Shown piece by piece: positions 1-11,860 of a stretch of DNA of 64,000 nt. The notes under the pieces are model-generated. The model was not told the origin of the DNA. It ran no database searches and saw only the letters and a list, made by a program, of their open reading frames with translations. A program made the translations under genes and the position numbers. Positions within the stretch are counted from its first letter, which is position 1. Each line of letters begins with the position of its first letter. The DNA lies in NCBI GenBank assembly GCA_027605045.1, contig JAQFWX010000001.1, positions 1,054,001 through 1,118,000 of the forward strand, in the 5' to 3' direction. Source of the DNA: Phallus indusiatus (Eukaryota; Basidiomycota; Agaricomycetes; Phallales; Phallaceae).

Positions 1-600
1 CGATTCCAGTTACGAGATACAGGATATATTACAAGAGAAGCCAGGGTTGAGAGCTAGTGGAGTGCCAAACATATGTATCTTGTATGTGATATCTCGTTGT
101 GCCAGTCATCATTGACTGTTAGACCGTCAGGTGTACCTATGCAGCAAGGATGATTACGCCGCGTCATTACACATAATAATAGTATGTGTACATATGCAAA
201 ATCATGATACCAATTAAATCTAGACTATCAAGCCCTTTTGTTTATCAGCTCAGCTCGGTACCTTTTCTTGAATGGAACCTGCAAACGATCAGCAACTCCA
301 CCTATAAGGACTTAGAGGATATTATAATGACTATGCAAAGTGTGTGGCTCATTTGCGACGATCTATGATCCCATAAACTGTTGAAGCATAAAAGAGTTGT
401 CCGAGGCTCTACAGGGTTTCAGGGGTTGTGGCATTTACCTTTTAATTAACTTCAATCTGGACCTGATACCCACCCGTTCCTGCAGGGTTGTCCGGGCCCA
501 AGAAGGTGCACTCCGGCGTGATTCTAAAACGTTCACGACTGACCTAACTCATTATAAAACAGCGACACTTTTGTGATACCCTACCAGCATCTGTTGAGTC
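1..600. other. Intergenic, promoter of first beta-propeller gene
   Basis: No coding region could be supported here; the short open frame at 186-368 has no family features. The last part holds the promoter of the gene starting at 601, with a TATA box about 45 bp before its ATG. Confidence 0.6.
553..559 (+). promoter_or_regulatory. TATA box of the gene at 601
   Basis: TATAAAA lies 42-48 bp upstream of the chosen ATG at 601, a normal distance for a fungal gene with a short leader. It supports that start codon. Confidence 0.5.
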
Positions 601-2214
601 ATGAAGATCAGCATCCCATTATTCTCGACTCTCCTCGTTGTCATTAGCCCCTTTCCACTCGCCGTTAATGCCCATCCTGCAGCTTATCAAGCTCCGAAGT
701 CAAATATTGGTGGTGTCTATAGTACGTCTCCCGACGCGCACTATAGTATTGTTCCGAAACGGATTTATTATACATAGCCATGACCAATTCTCCGAATGAA
801 AACTTCATTCTTACTAGCACAATTGGCGCAGATGGCAAGTTGACATTGCGCAATGCGGTACCTACTAGGGGAAACGGTATGTTTTACCAAGTACGTTCTT
901 CCCTTTAACTTATTTTCAATAGGCGCGTCTGAAATCAACGCGACCTCCGACCCCTTACTTTCACAAGGGTCTTTGCAGGTTTCTGGAAATCGCTTGTATG
1001 CAGTCAATGTAAGTAACATTCTTCTTGCAAACATTTTCTTGAGATTATTTCTTAAATATCCAGCCTGGATCCGACACTATTTCTACATTCGCCATCAACC
1101 CACAAAACCCAGCCGAGCTTACGTTAGTTGGAGAACCGGTGAGCTCTGGGGGGGAATTTCCTATCTCCCTCGCCGTTTCTCCACGGACAGGAAACGTATG
1201 CGTTCTTAATGGTGGCCAAATAAACGGTATAAAGTATGTAGTTTCTTCACTCTCTTAAACGCGATTAACTGATATTTCGTTAGCTGCTACAAACCGGATG
1301 TTGCCCGTGGATTAATTGAAATTCCTGGAACAAAGCGTCTACTACATCTCGACGTAGCCACCCCTCCGGTTTTCCTTAACCACACGCCGTCACATGTCAT
1401 CTTCTCCGAAGATGGAAGCACAATCTACGTTAGCGTGAAAGGGGTTTCTCCTGGCACAGAGGGTGGTTTCATAGCGGCATGGTCTGTCGACTCCAACGGT
1501 GCCTTGTCCAGCAACTTCGTGAAATCCCAGTCTTCTACTCCGGGAGGTATTCTATTCGCTATAAAATTGATTCCAGGTACAGATTCGATCTTGGCGGCTA
1601 ATCCCCAGGCCGGAGGGTATGAGATCTACGACTATAAGACTCCCACTTCGGTAGCTACTAGCACGGGAGGTCTTGTTCCGAGACAACAGGCTATTTGCTG
1701 GCTTGGACTTAGTAGCCAAACAAATAATTTCTATTTGATCGTAAGTTTCACTTAAAGCGGCCTAGAGTGCGAGAGACGACTGAAGATAATCTGTCTTTAG
1801 GATTTAGCAGGTGGAGTTGTAACCGAACTCAGCGTGAATACTCAAAACCTACAAGGCACCATTGTTAGACAATATCCTCAAGGGCCAGACACCGACCTCG
1901 GCGATGTACAAATCGGAAGAGTTTCTGGGAAAGAGTAAGTTAAGCCATATACATACGTTGTTCATTAGCTAACAGTGTTTTCGCAACCTATAGCCACCTT
2001 TATATGCTTGCCGCTGGAACAAAATCATTAATTGTACTATCACTTGACGGACCGGGGAATGCTAATGCCGTTCAACATTTGGATTTGACTTCATTACCAA
2101 AAGGAGATGTCGTGATTGGTACGGAACCGAAACGTTTCTTTTTTCATGAATTACTTAACACACCTGTTTCTAGAAACCCGTTTTCTGCAAGGCCTGGCCG
2201 TGTATATTCCTTGA
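601..2214 (+). CDS. Secreted beta-propeller, lactonase-like (YbhE family), copy 1
   Basis: Eight exons can be joined in frame: 601-721, 778-876, 923-1008, 1064-1233, 1284-1740, 1801-1934, 1994-2118, 2174-2214, giving 410 residues. Residues 1-24 form a signal peptide ending at an Ala-rich VNAH site, so the product should be exported. The rest resembles the seven-bladed propellers of the 6-phosphogluconolactonase / muconate-cyclase (YbhE) group, with blade-like phrases such as SGNRLYAVN and SEDGSTIYVSVKG and a C-terminus FLQGLAVYIP. Six of the seven introns sit at the same codon and phase as in the neighbour at 3512, which fixes the splice sites. The family is common in basidiomycetes but its substrate is usually unknown; lactone hydrolysis is inference from fold only. 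Alternative: a non-enzymatic secreted propeller. Confidence 0.88.
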
Positions 2215-3511
2215 ATGACGGACCGAGTGATAAATTAGTCAAAGGCGTCCATTGTATGTTATTAATGTGAAATGCGGGAAAAGCCATATTGTTCAGATTT
2301 CATTGATTGTGAATATTTGGGCTGATGTTGAAATGTTGAGAATAGAAGTATTTCGAAAATCAATAATGATTTTTAATCTTCATGATTTCAGGTTACGCGG
2401 TCACAATAGAATATATACAAGCGGCAAGTCCCGTCGCGACGGGAAAGCGCGCAACCCGAATTTTAGTGCCGGTAAGTTTTTTCTTTCGCCTGATGCATTG
2501 ATGAGTCAAGTTTACTGTAAGCACGCTGCATTGACAGCACGTTCACGCAACTTTTCGGCGTTGATCTTCTATTACTGTCTCAACCATATACTTTCGGACA
2601 AACGGGGGATCAAGAAGATTCGTCACGGCGAGCTTGAAAAGTGACTGGAAACGACGTTTGTTGTATTGGCAATTAAAAGGTATGATTTGAGTTTTATTTA
2701 ACTCATAATCTCCAATCAACTGAGACTTCTCGCCCCGAATTTCAATCGGATTACGCCTTTAGGACTTAGTACTTAGAGTTGATCAAGCTACATGCATTTC
2801 TATCGATGGATGTTCAGCTATCTACAGTATAACTAATTGCCTTTTCGATTCGATTATAGTAATCTCGGCCATTTTTTAAAACCGGAGAATCGCAAACCCG
2901 AAGGGATTATGTCGTTATATCGTTTTGATGAATCTGTGGGAAGTGGTATTAGTGCTTCCAACACCAAGCTTTCAAATAGTTCCCATCAACACGGGGGACC
3001 GACCTGGCCATTCGTGCAAAATGTCTTCTGATTCTCCCAAACGCCGACGTCTGCATTTACGATCACATTAATCCGGTATATGACGAGGTGTTCAATAAAT
3101 CGCCTATCTAATATTCGTATGCGCGTTCGTCTAATAAAATGGCTTTTGCACTCACATTAACGACCCGAAACACCCATCTGATCGTAGAAACCCTCCTTTT
3201 TTCTAGGATGCACCGAGATCGGGTTTCTCACGCAGTCACTGTAGCCGACCTCATTTTCTCAATATGCAATTCCGATACCGCATTGAAGCCCTTTTAGATT
3301 TCTGGTCTCAATTTACTATACATGTCATCATACCTTTATTCCGCGATGACTGCATGGAGCAAGGAGCTTCACAATCAAAATTTTACGTTCATCAATTGGG
3401 TTCTATTGCACGCGCAAATGAATAAAGCCAGGGACCAGGCACAAGTGGCAGGCGCGAAGTCATAAAACGTACGAAAAAAAATCTTCAGCCCTTTTCCTCC
3501 CCGCATTCATA
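2215..3511. other. Intergenic between the propeller paralogs
   Basis: No gene could be supported. An open frame at 2252-2644 runs from the 3' end of the first gene, but it lacks an ATG start and any recognisable motif, so it is not called. Confidence 0.55.
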
Positions 3512-5159
3512 ATGAAGCGCGCTCATACCGCCATTTCGACGACTCTTGTAGCCTTCCTAATACACTCTTCACGTCTCACTAATGCCAGTCCCGCAACTGA
3601 TATAGCCTCACAGGAGGATTTTGGGGCTGTCTATGGTAATTGTCATTGGTTTATTATCTTCAGCCTCTTATTGATAATAAACTTATTACACATAGTTATG
3701 ACTAATGCCCCGGGTCCTACTGGAAACTTTATTCTTAGTAGTACGATTGGTATAGACGGCAAATTGACTCTCGGTGGTGCGGTGTCTACCAAAGGAAATG
3801 GTACTATTATTTTCAGATAATTATTGTTTGCGTATGTTGATGTCCTTAAAGGTTCCTCATTTATGACTGAGGGTGCTGGTCGCGACCCATTAGGCGCACA
3901 GGATATTTTGCAAGTTGCCGGAGATCGCTTATATGCGGTGAACGTAAGTGGCTTGGCTCTTGTTCCAAAGCGATCTCTTACGTCTTTTCTTCTTTTATTA
4001 GCCTGGGTCTGACACTATTTCCACATTCTCTATCAACCCACTTCGTCCAACCGAACTTTGTTTGATCGGCGAACCGGTCAACTCAGGAGGCGAGTTCCCC
4101 GTTTCCGTCGCTGTTTCTCCCAAGACGGGTCAAGTGTGCGTCCTCAATGCTGGCGCGATTAATGGTGTAAAGTATGCAATGTCATCCTCAAACCCAAATT
4201 AAGAAATGTTAAATGGTTTTCGAAAATCTTAGCTGTTACAAACCGGATCCCCAACATGGCTTAGTCGAAATCCCCGAAACGAATCGTCTACTTCATCGTA
4301 ATCTCACTACTCCACCAGGCGGATTTGCAGATACACCATCGCAGGTTATTTTCTCGAGGGATGGATCCACACTTTACGCGGCTGTGAGAGGACCTACGGC
4401 TGAAGCGGGCTTCATTGCAGGGTGGGACGTTGATCTGTTCACCGGTGCCTTATCTCAAGATGCTGTCAAGTCGTCCACTCCCAGTGCAGGGGAACCATTC
4501 GGGTTAACTCTCATTGATGGAACGGATTCGTTACTTGTGACTGATACGCACGTGGGATTTGATATCTTTAACTACGAGACTCCACTATCGGTAGCGAAGA
4601 CCACTGGATTTGTCGTCCCTGGACAACATGCCATCTGTTGGGTTCGGCATAGCAAGCAAACAGGAAACTATTATCTCGCTGTGAGTTTTTTTCATTTCAT
4701 TCAGCGTGGTATAGGTGAAATTTTAACCAGTCATTGATTCATAATATCAGGATATAGCGACCGGAATCATAACTGAAGTACATATTGACAACGAACTACA
4801 GGGCTCTATTGTTAGGCAATATCCTCAGGGCGTAAATGCTTCAATAGCCGAAGAACAAATTGGAACAGTGCTTGGGAAGGAGTAAGAACATAAGACTTAT
4901 CCTTATTTTGAGTTTTGTTGTGATATTATTTGTTAGCTACCTTTACCTACTCTCTGTTGGGCCGAGGTCGGTGTCCGTGCTATCACTTGAAGGACCGGGT
5001 AACGCTATTAATATCCAAAATCTGGATTTAACTCCGTTAGCAAGTGAAAATGTCATAATAGGTATGAAATAAGAGTATCTGTTTACCCTTTTCATAGCTG
5101 ATCAAACATTGACATCAGAAACCGCCTTCCTGCAAGGTATCGCTGTGTACACTAATTAG
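3512..5159 (+). CDS. Secreted beta-propeller, lactonase-like (YbhE family), copy 2
   Basis: Tandem paralog of the gene at 601. Exons 3512-3635, 3696-3800, 3852-3943, 4002-4171, 4233-4680, 4751-4881, 4937-5061 and 5119-5159 give 411 residues. A signal peptide covers about residues 1-26 (MKRAHTAISTTLVAFLIHSS start). Shared phrases include GNFILSSTIG, GDRLYAVN, PGSDTISTF, SRDGSTLYAAVRG and the last-exon FLQGIAVYTN. Exon number, phases and even exon lengths (170, 125 and 41 nt) are kept between the copies, so the duplication was of the whole gene and both copies look intact. The last intron was set to 5062-5118 rather than 5062-5097 because that matches the paralog. Function: a secreted seven-bladed propeller, possibly acting on lactones or aromatics; this is fold-based inference. 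Confidence 0.88.
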
Positions 5160-5341
5160 ACACCGATTTTGGCCAAGTGATAAAAGGAAAGCAGTCATAG
5201 ATGTGAGATTTTTTAGTCTTAAGACTTCAAGTGTAATACATTTTTTTTTTCCAAAAATAGAGACGTAAGATGAAGACTTGCGCAATACGACGGTTTCAAT
5301 CAAAATACAGCAAAATTTTACATACATACATCATTGCAAGA

Positions 5342-6313
5342 CTATGCTTTCGGACTGATGAAACCTGGCAAAAAACTCGCACCACCTTTGTTTGCATCGT
5401 ACCATTCATAATCATGAGCGATAAGAACAAGAACATCTTTCATCTTGCGAAGTGTCTTCACTCGCGCAAGATGCACTTCCGCAGCATCTTTATCGACATG
5501 TATACAATCAATAATCTCCCCCTTTTCGTTTTGTCGGTAAAAGAACTTTCCGTCTCCGTCTAATAGACAGAGATGGTGGCAACTGTCTCCTCCAAGCAGG
5601 ATCCATCCGCCTGTTGAAGAAGTCCGAGCTAGGGCGTTGATATGACCTTCTAAGTGACCGGGCGCGTCAACGATGTATAACGAACCGTCACCGAATAGAT
5701 CGTGAGCACGAGAAAACTCCCCAATTGATGTCGAAAAATCCGAATCTCCCAAAAAACGGGTTCGTCCGTCACTGGGAACGGATGTGCTATCCAGGAATTG
5801 GGACTGGGGGTTTTGCGGATCGAGGTCTTCCAATAATTTGCGAGCAGCTCCACCGACAATGAAAGTTGATTTGGGAAACCACGAGGCGTCGCCAGTACTA
5901 AGGTAATAATGTAAGTAATTTATCCGGTATTACAAGCCCAAACCAACGCACTGATCAAAGTGTAGGTGACTTAAAATGATATATGATACATCATCGAGGT
6001 TAATCCCACCCTTGATAAGAGATTCGGAAACGTCTTGTTCTACCGTAACAGGCGTTTCATTCGCTATGAACTGCCGAACGCCAGGCGGATAATTTTCTAT
6101 ATCCCTTCTGAGGCCTAGGTCAAAGACTATTTTTGTTCCAGTCTTAGAGTGCGTTAGGAGGAACGCTAAAGACGGGACTATGTGTCGTTCTGTTTCGGGT
6201 GCATCTGCCAGGACTAGCCCTGCTCGAAGATCCAGGTGACCGCCTTCAAGAGCGGACACAAGCATATAAGCTTGATCTGCGTTTGGAGGCGGAAGGCTTG
6301 GGTCTGCAGTCAT
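5342..6313 (-). CDS. Metallo-beta-lactamase-fold hydrolase (lactonase-like)
   Basis: Two exons, complement of 5952-6313 and 5342-5897, give 305 residues. The single intron splits the metal-binding motif: the last codon of HLHFDH (residues 116-121) is completed only after splicing, followed by TGDASWFP. Further metal ligands follow in the expected order: APGHLEGH, GGDSCHH and a final AHD near the C-terminus. This is the full dinuclear-zinc set of N-acyl-homoserine-lactonase-like enzymes. I chose the ATG at 6313 (MTADPSLPPP) because family members begin just before an AYxxVSALEGG-like segment. An upstream ATG at 6403 would add 30 residues of poor signal-peptide quality. The gene converges on the propeller at 5159 with 182 bp between. 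Cytoplasmic; the substrate is probably an ester or lactone, but unproven. Confidence 0.88.
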
Positions 6314-8238
6314 ATTCAAAGCTGAGGCGGTCGCGTGAGATGCAGCTAGAAATCGTTGAGAGATTACATGGATGCTTATATGGAAACAAATTAGAAGTTT
6401 CATATACCAGAGTTCTTAACGTATGGGGCCAGAGTTTAAAAATAGCAAATCTGGGAGTTGCCGTTGCACATGTGACGCCAAGCATATGCCTGGCTAACGA
6501 ATCTCGATAAAACGGTTGGAGATCATCTGAAAAATATGGATTATCTGACGCCTACTATAACTGAAGTTACTCACTTTGAAGGTATATATTAAGAAAGCCG
6601 GCTTAGTACTAAGATCAATTCCTCTCACTTGTATCGATACTACGCCGGAGATACTTTAAAGGAGATTCCATTTAATCCCAATCACAAGAATGGTTTGAGA
6701 AGAGCGATGAAAACAGAGTTGAATGTGGTACTATTAGATAGTGTCAATGAGCTGGAGGGACGGCGCAAATGTGACTGCCATAGTGACTAGCGTCACGTGC
6801 GCGTGAACCCCAACCGCGATGGACCGTGCGCCGTGGACGCATTTTTTCATTCATCGCGGTGCTGTCCTATTGATAAACCTGACTCAATCCATATGGCCTA
6901 GAACGAATAACCCAACCGAAACGCTCTATAAATTATACAGTCAATATTCGAAACGCGCATAGAAGGTCAAGCAAAAAATCTGTTTTCAAATGTTATACTG
7001 AACCAGTCTGTTCGTACAGGTAAAATTCGTCGGTGGTGCGGCCACACAGATCTTTTCCAAAACAACACGTATCTTGACCAATAATGGTTGACGCAATTCA
7101 TGACAAAGAGACCAGGCATCCTTCGGCACAAAGAAGCGAAGCCCGGTGATTATCTCTATATCCCGGATTGCCAGTTGACAGCACCTGTTCACTTTTCTAT
7201 GTACAGCCTTTTTGATTGTAAGCTCCTTCGAATGTCGGGCTTGAAATTCCCATTAGGCTTTAATGGCGCTTCCTTAACCAAAAATCAAGATAGAAGAATA
7301 TGTATCAACAGGCGACGTACATCATGACCTCAGTCCTCGACGAACGTTATTTGGATAAATTTATTTGCTCTGTGACGAAGATATTTGCTCATGTTTCATG
7401 AGTGTTTCATGAGCAAGCTATTATGTACCTCTGTACTTACAAAGACTAGTTCAGCGTCAATCTCGTTAGAAGCAAATTAGTCCCACGCCATAAGTTCGGT
7501 TTTTTTTCAAGTGCGTGTTAAAGCTTTTCGCCACATGACCCATTTCCAACCAAACATTTTTTTCGGAAGAGAACTGACTGAAGAACCGACATGCCAGAAA
7601 GGTACATTTCTATGAATTAAATGACGCAGGTTTCGTTGCCTCGTTTGAGTACTACTATTATGAAACCTCCACTGGTCAGCAGTGAACTTTTTCCACTCTC
7701 CTTATATAGGACCTTCGAGCTGACGCTACTAGATTTCTCCGTCAGTGAAGGTGCATCTTCACGTGAGATTATCGCGAATGTTCGCAATGAATCTGCCGCT
7801 TGCCACATCTGCCGTCTATGTTGAATTGACGTTATACGCGATTTGCACGGTATTCTGGTGGTGGAATAAAGCATAGTGATTTCATACAGTCTCACAAATA
7901 ATTTAGCGCAAATGATAATAGTCTCTTCCAGCCTAAAGTCAGGTTCAAAACTCCCGCTTGGTCCCCAACGACGTTTTCTGATTGGAAATCTTTCAGATGC
8001 TCAATAAGAGAAGAGAGTGGTTAACATATGACCGTTGGGCCAAAGAATTTTTGAGTGAAGTTCTGAGGAGCTTCGGTCAAAAGACATGTATTAAGTATAG
8101 CTAGACAAACGTACCTGAGGAGCTTCGGTCAAAAGACGAAGTCTTTTGGCCGGCGCCTCAGGTCACTATGTACAGCGCGTTATGTAATGTAATATAGATT
8201 CTAATCTACGATGACCGCGTCGTAACTTCAACAAGAAT
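6314..8238. other. Gene-poor stretch of 1.9 kb
   Basis: No coding exon could be supported on either strand. Short frames at 6986-7327 and 7617-7895 have no family features or matching splice signals. The only structured element is the repeat/hairpin at 8063-8162. Confidence 0.5.
8063..8162. repeat. Direct repeat followed by an imperfect hairpin
   Basis: A 23-base unit (CTGAGGAGCTTCGGTC then AAAAGAC) occurs at 8063-8085 and again exactly at 8115-8137. The second copy is the left arm of an imperfect palindrome: its AAAAGAC pairs with GTCTTTT, and GGCGCCTCAGG at the right end pairs with the CCTGAGG start, closing at 8114-8162. No open reading frame crosses it. It could be the end of a small foldback element or a decayed transposon terminus. 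Confidence 0.6.
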
Positions 8239-9480
8239 ATGGTAAACACGTTGACCATTATACAAAAAGATCCCTCATTCCCGTGCGTGGTTCATGAGTG
8301 GTTTGGTATATCTGTCTATGCTGGATACATCAATTCTCTTCGTAGATTTGCACGAGAATTATTCGATAAGAAAGGCAGTATTTATTCAGACAGATATCAT
8401 TCAACGGTTTTGTACGTCTTATTTGACAATGTCCCAGGTTTCTTACTGACTGAATTACCATATTGCAGGCTGAAATTTGACTGGCTATTCACGACTCAAC
8501 GCCAAATGGCGTCGTCGTAGAATCATCTTCAATGAATTCTTCAATCAAGCAGCTATACAAATCACCACAATGTGCAACTGAAGAATGTCAGGTATGTCTC
8601 ATTAACAATTATCAGGCTCATCCTGTTTGAATAACCTTGGACAACCCAGAACTCTAATACAACGTCTCCATCAATTCCCACACAGCTTCACGCACATTTG
8701 TTTTGTTTTGGGTTCTTTTGTATTAGAAGTATCGTTTCTAGTAATAGACTCATTCCCGTTCTGTGAGCTGAGTATCTCGTCATTTGCGCCTGTGCCTCGC
8801 ATTAGTTCGCTACTAGTGAGGCATATGCATAGCTGGGTTCCAGTCTAAGGTGCTTATTACAAAATCGTACTCAGCTGTTTTTTTCTAGTTCTTTTCAATC
8901 CTTGAAAAGCATTTATTAACCCTTGATTAGTATAACGGATATGCGGTTTCTTCGACGGCTTCTTTGCTTATAGAACGGTTTGCTATAATCCAGACCGCCC
9001 ATCAAACTATGGAGATATTATAAAGCATACCTCGGGAGCTGTGTATATTGCTAGTGTCGATACGGTATGACTTGAGGCTCAAATGGAAAATTCTTGGTAA
9101 CGTCAATTTTCCTGAGTCTTGGATGTCAATGTCAAACCAGGTCTTTTAAGGACATTGTTACGAAGGAAGCAAGTCCGTCTACGGAGAAGATGCTGATAAA
9201 TTCAGACCAGAAAGATTTTTGAATGCTGACGTACCTGACCCGGATTGTGCTTTTGGGTATGGCCGAAGGTCTGTTACTCATACTGAATTCAAAGTGATCA
9301 GACACAGGAACTGTTTGATGTAGGATCTATCCTGGTCAGCATTTCGCCGAGAGCACGATTTTCATTCTCATCGCGTCTGTACTGCACGTGTACGATATCC
9401 TCCCGATTGACGGATAAGACGGCCCCGAATATCCGAAAGAGAGTTTCAAATCGGGATTTCTATCGTGCGTGCGTGCCATG
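8239..9480 (+). pseudogene. Decayed cytochrome P450
   Basis: Conserved P450 pieces appear in order but not in one frame. They are an N-terminal INSLRRFARELFDKKGSIYS stretch (8328-8391), the C-helix WRRRRIIFNEFFNQAA near 8500-8560, an I-helix remnant SGAVYIASVDT near 9035-9065, the PERF region RPERFLNADVPDPDCAFGYG near 9208-9265, then RIYPGQHFAEST after a short intron. Frame changes are needed before and just after the C-helix. The haem ligand cysteine is replaced: the codon at 9328-9330 is TAT (Tyr) where TGT or TGC is required. The membrane anchor and much of the centre are missing. It is not a close copy of the intact P450 at 35229, so it is not a simple local duplicate of it. Confidence 0.85.
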
Positions 9481-9788
9481 TCTTGATTGCTAGGGGGTAC
9501 AATCATGTTTATATTATTAGATGGCCTGAATCTTTCAAATGTCGGATTGTCCCGAGATCTTCTGCATCATTGAAACTCCTGAAAAAGCTAAAGGATGAGA
9601 ATTTTGAGGACCAATTGTAGTCGTTTTCATGATTGCTGCTCAAACCAGGTGCTTTAAATTTTTACCTACTGTAAATGTATTTTTTACTCGCAGTCATGAA
9701 TATATGAACCTAGAACTAATTGTGATACAAATGAAGAGAGAAGTATGGTTATTAAGGACTTTGTCCTTTAGTACTGAAAGCATCCAGC

Positions 9789-10079
9789 CTACTGGCCAAG
9801 TCCCGCTGCAGAGCAATTTTTGCTGCAGAAGCCCCAGACCATGGAATCATTTTTATATACTCGGGGAATACTATTCAGGCAAGCGTGATGACCTGAACAA
9901 GCGATATGGGATGAGCAATTGGGACAGGTACAAGGTTGTGTACCGTTCCGACACGGACTGGGATGAGTGGTGCTTCCTCTACAGTTGGAGTTCTCGCATC
10001 GGCTGAAGTGGGCAGCTCCGTCAACCCTGTGTCCGCACATCGCAAATCTAGTCGCTCCGGCAATGATCATGAGACACAT
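9789..10079 (-). CDS. Small Cys/His-rich protein, hypothetical
   Basis: A single-exon frame of 96 residues starts at an ATG at 10079. It begins MCLMIIAG, has CGH at about residues 15-17, then CENSNC, STTHPSPC and CTCPNCSSHIAC. The spacing C-G-H ... C-x4-C-x2-S-x2-H-x3-C resembles short Cys/His proteins of unknown role seen in basidiomycetes, which may bind zinc. That family link is from memory of the pattern, not from a search. No signal peptide or membrane segment is evident. The C-terminal half may be wrong, because a GTACAC donor in the middle could start an intron. Function unknown. Confidence 0.4.
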   Translation of the reverse strand: MCLMIIAGATRFAMCGHRVDGAAHFSRCENSNCRGSTTHPSPCRNGTQPCTCPNCSSHIACSGHHACLNSIPRVYKNDSMVWGFCSKNCSAAGLGQ

Positions 10080-11860
10080 CTATAAATTCACACTTCAGAA
10101 TTAGTGTTAAGAGAATTAATGGGGAACGTACCCTTGGTGGTATCTTGAGTTCGAAATAGATAAAATAAGCGAGACAGAATTATATTAAAATGGATTGAGT
10201 ATGAAGTTTGTGAAAAGTGTGAAAGATGGGAGACCCGCATCCGCATATAATCTCATTTATATAGAAAAAGAGCTTGTGATTTTGTCGTATCAGTAAGCAC
10301 TATATTTACCATCAGATTTGTGTAGAATTGCCATGACAGAAAAATTGTAGTTTACCGGTGCATATTGTTCGGGACCACTTGGAAAGTCAGTCCCAGCACT
10401 GCCGACTAATGATCAAAGGCACCTACGAGCATGGTAAAATTGGTGCATACCATTATAGTTTTCAGCATATCGGAGCTCATTTTGATTCGTTTTTGCTATA
10501 AAAATGTACCTCTTATGAAGTTTTCCACGCCAACGGTCCGACTTCAAACTGACCACACTCGCCAATTATCCGGTGAAACAAAATCATTTATTGATTCTAG
10601 ATTCTTCTTTTAAACCTCTCACGATGAATAGCCATTCCTCGAGACGCTCCGAGAATGTAGTCTAGGCCCTGAAAGATCAGACAACTAATTCATGCTACTA
10701 GAAGTGGAGCTCTTAATTGAGCTGTCAGTCTGCACAGGAATACGCCAACAGGAACAGGAAGCCATTGACTCGTCGAAAAGCGTGGAAGAGAATGAATGAT
10801 TGGAGCCCATCCAAATAGAGAACAGTAAGACTTGCAGTCTCGAAATTGCGCAGCCAAAGAAAAGACTTTCAATCACAATGAGTGAAAATGAGTGGAAGAT
10901 AAACCCAGGGGAGAATATAAATGAAAACGTAGTTAAAATTGAGAATCCAGACGAAATTATGAGATACACAGCCTGTTTTATCGAAAGTACAAGTGTTTAC
11001 AAGGCGCTGAAGAAGTGCTTGAGGCCTAAGTTTTGGATCACAGGATCATTGTTATTGCGCCATGTCTGGATAGCGTGGCTATGGTATAGAGATGTTGTTC
11101 CGAAGCGGAGGTGACCATACAATGATTCGGATGCGATTTGCCAGTGCCAGATTATTCTTCTTTACCGTTCAGATAGTGCCTTCCGCTCTTTTTGTTTGAA
11201 AATGCTACTATTCAGTTCTAAGTGAGTTACGTCATAAAAGCTATACTTACGTCGTATTTAATACTATTGAGATTTGCGACAGCTATCACGCCATTCGGTA
11301 ACAATGAGAATCCGAGTGTGTGTGTATGTGTTAATCCGATAAGTCCCTGAGGCCTAGCCCTATGAGAATCCGAGTGATATTTATACTCCTCTCCCAGGCC
11401 CACTGAGCTGTGTCTGCTGAGCAGTGGTGACACAAAAATGCAAATGGTAATGTCAGAAGCAAAGAAGTTTTGAGACTCGATGAGTATGTTACCATTATTC
11501 TACCATAGTTATCATCATCGGCCTTTGATTATCCCAAGTCGGTCCCACAAGGATTCCGGAACAAGTAGGAATAAGTCCGAATAACTTTAATGCTGGAATA
11601 CAACGGCCCAACATCTGGTCAATCCAGGAGATCCTCCATGTTAAGTGAATTCTTCGAGGTGTTCGGTGCCGAAGTTGAACGTTGAAGACGTTGTGGGACA
11701 CCGAAAATTGTGCTTGAAATACCTAACTTTTGAACTGAATGAGTCAAGCTAGTCAAGTTCTCACGCCGGCAAATTCAGTACCTTCGGTTCCCGGACGTGT
11801 GTTTGCCGGGTCCGAGTCAGTGAGGCGCCCTGTGGACTGATGGCCCGCAATCTTTGCTAA
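10080..11860. other. Intergenic, no supported gene
   Basis: The frame at 10800-11114 starts without ATG and has no recognisable motif; a stop lies directly upstream. A short tract around 11300-11380 contains TGAGAATCCGAGTG twice, about 57 bp apart. Nothing else stands out. Confidence 0.5.

Noticed and set aside
2252..2644. 130-codon plus-strand open frame
   Set aside because: No ATG at the start, overlaps the 3' end of the propeller gene, no motif or paralog.
5062..5097. 36-nt intron at the end of propeller copy 2
   Set aside because: An acceptor at 5118 gives a 57-nt intron and the same last exon as the paralog, so the longer intron is preferred.
8920..9000. tRNA-like D-arm text (TTAGTATAACGG)
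   Set aside because: No T-arm or acceptor pairing follows; the bases fit a P450 coding remnant better.
10800..11114. 104-codon open frame
   Set aside because: Starts without ATG directly after a stop and shows no family features.
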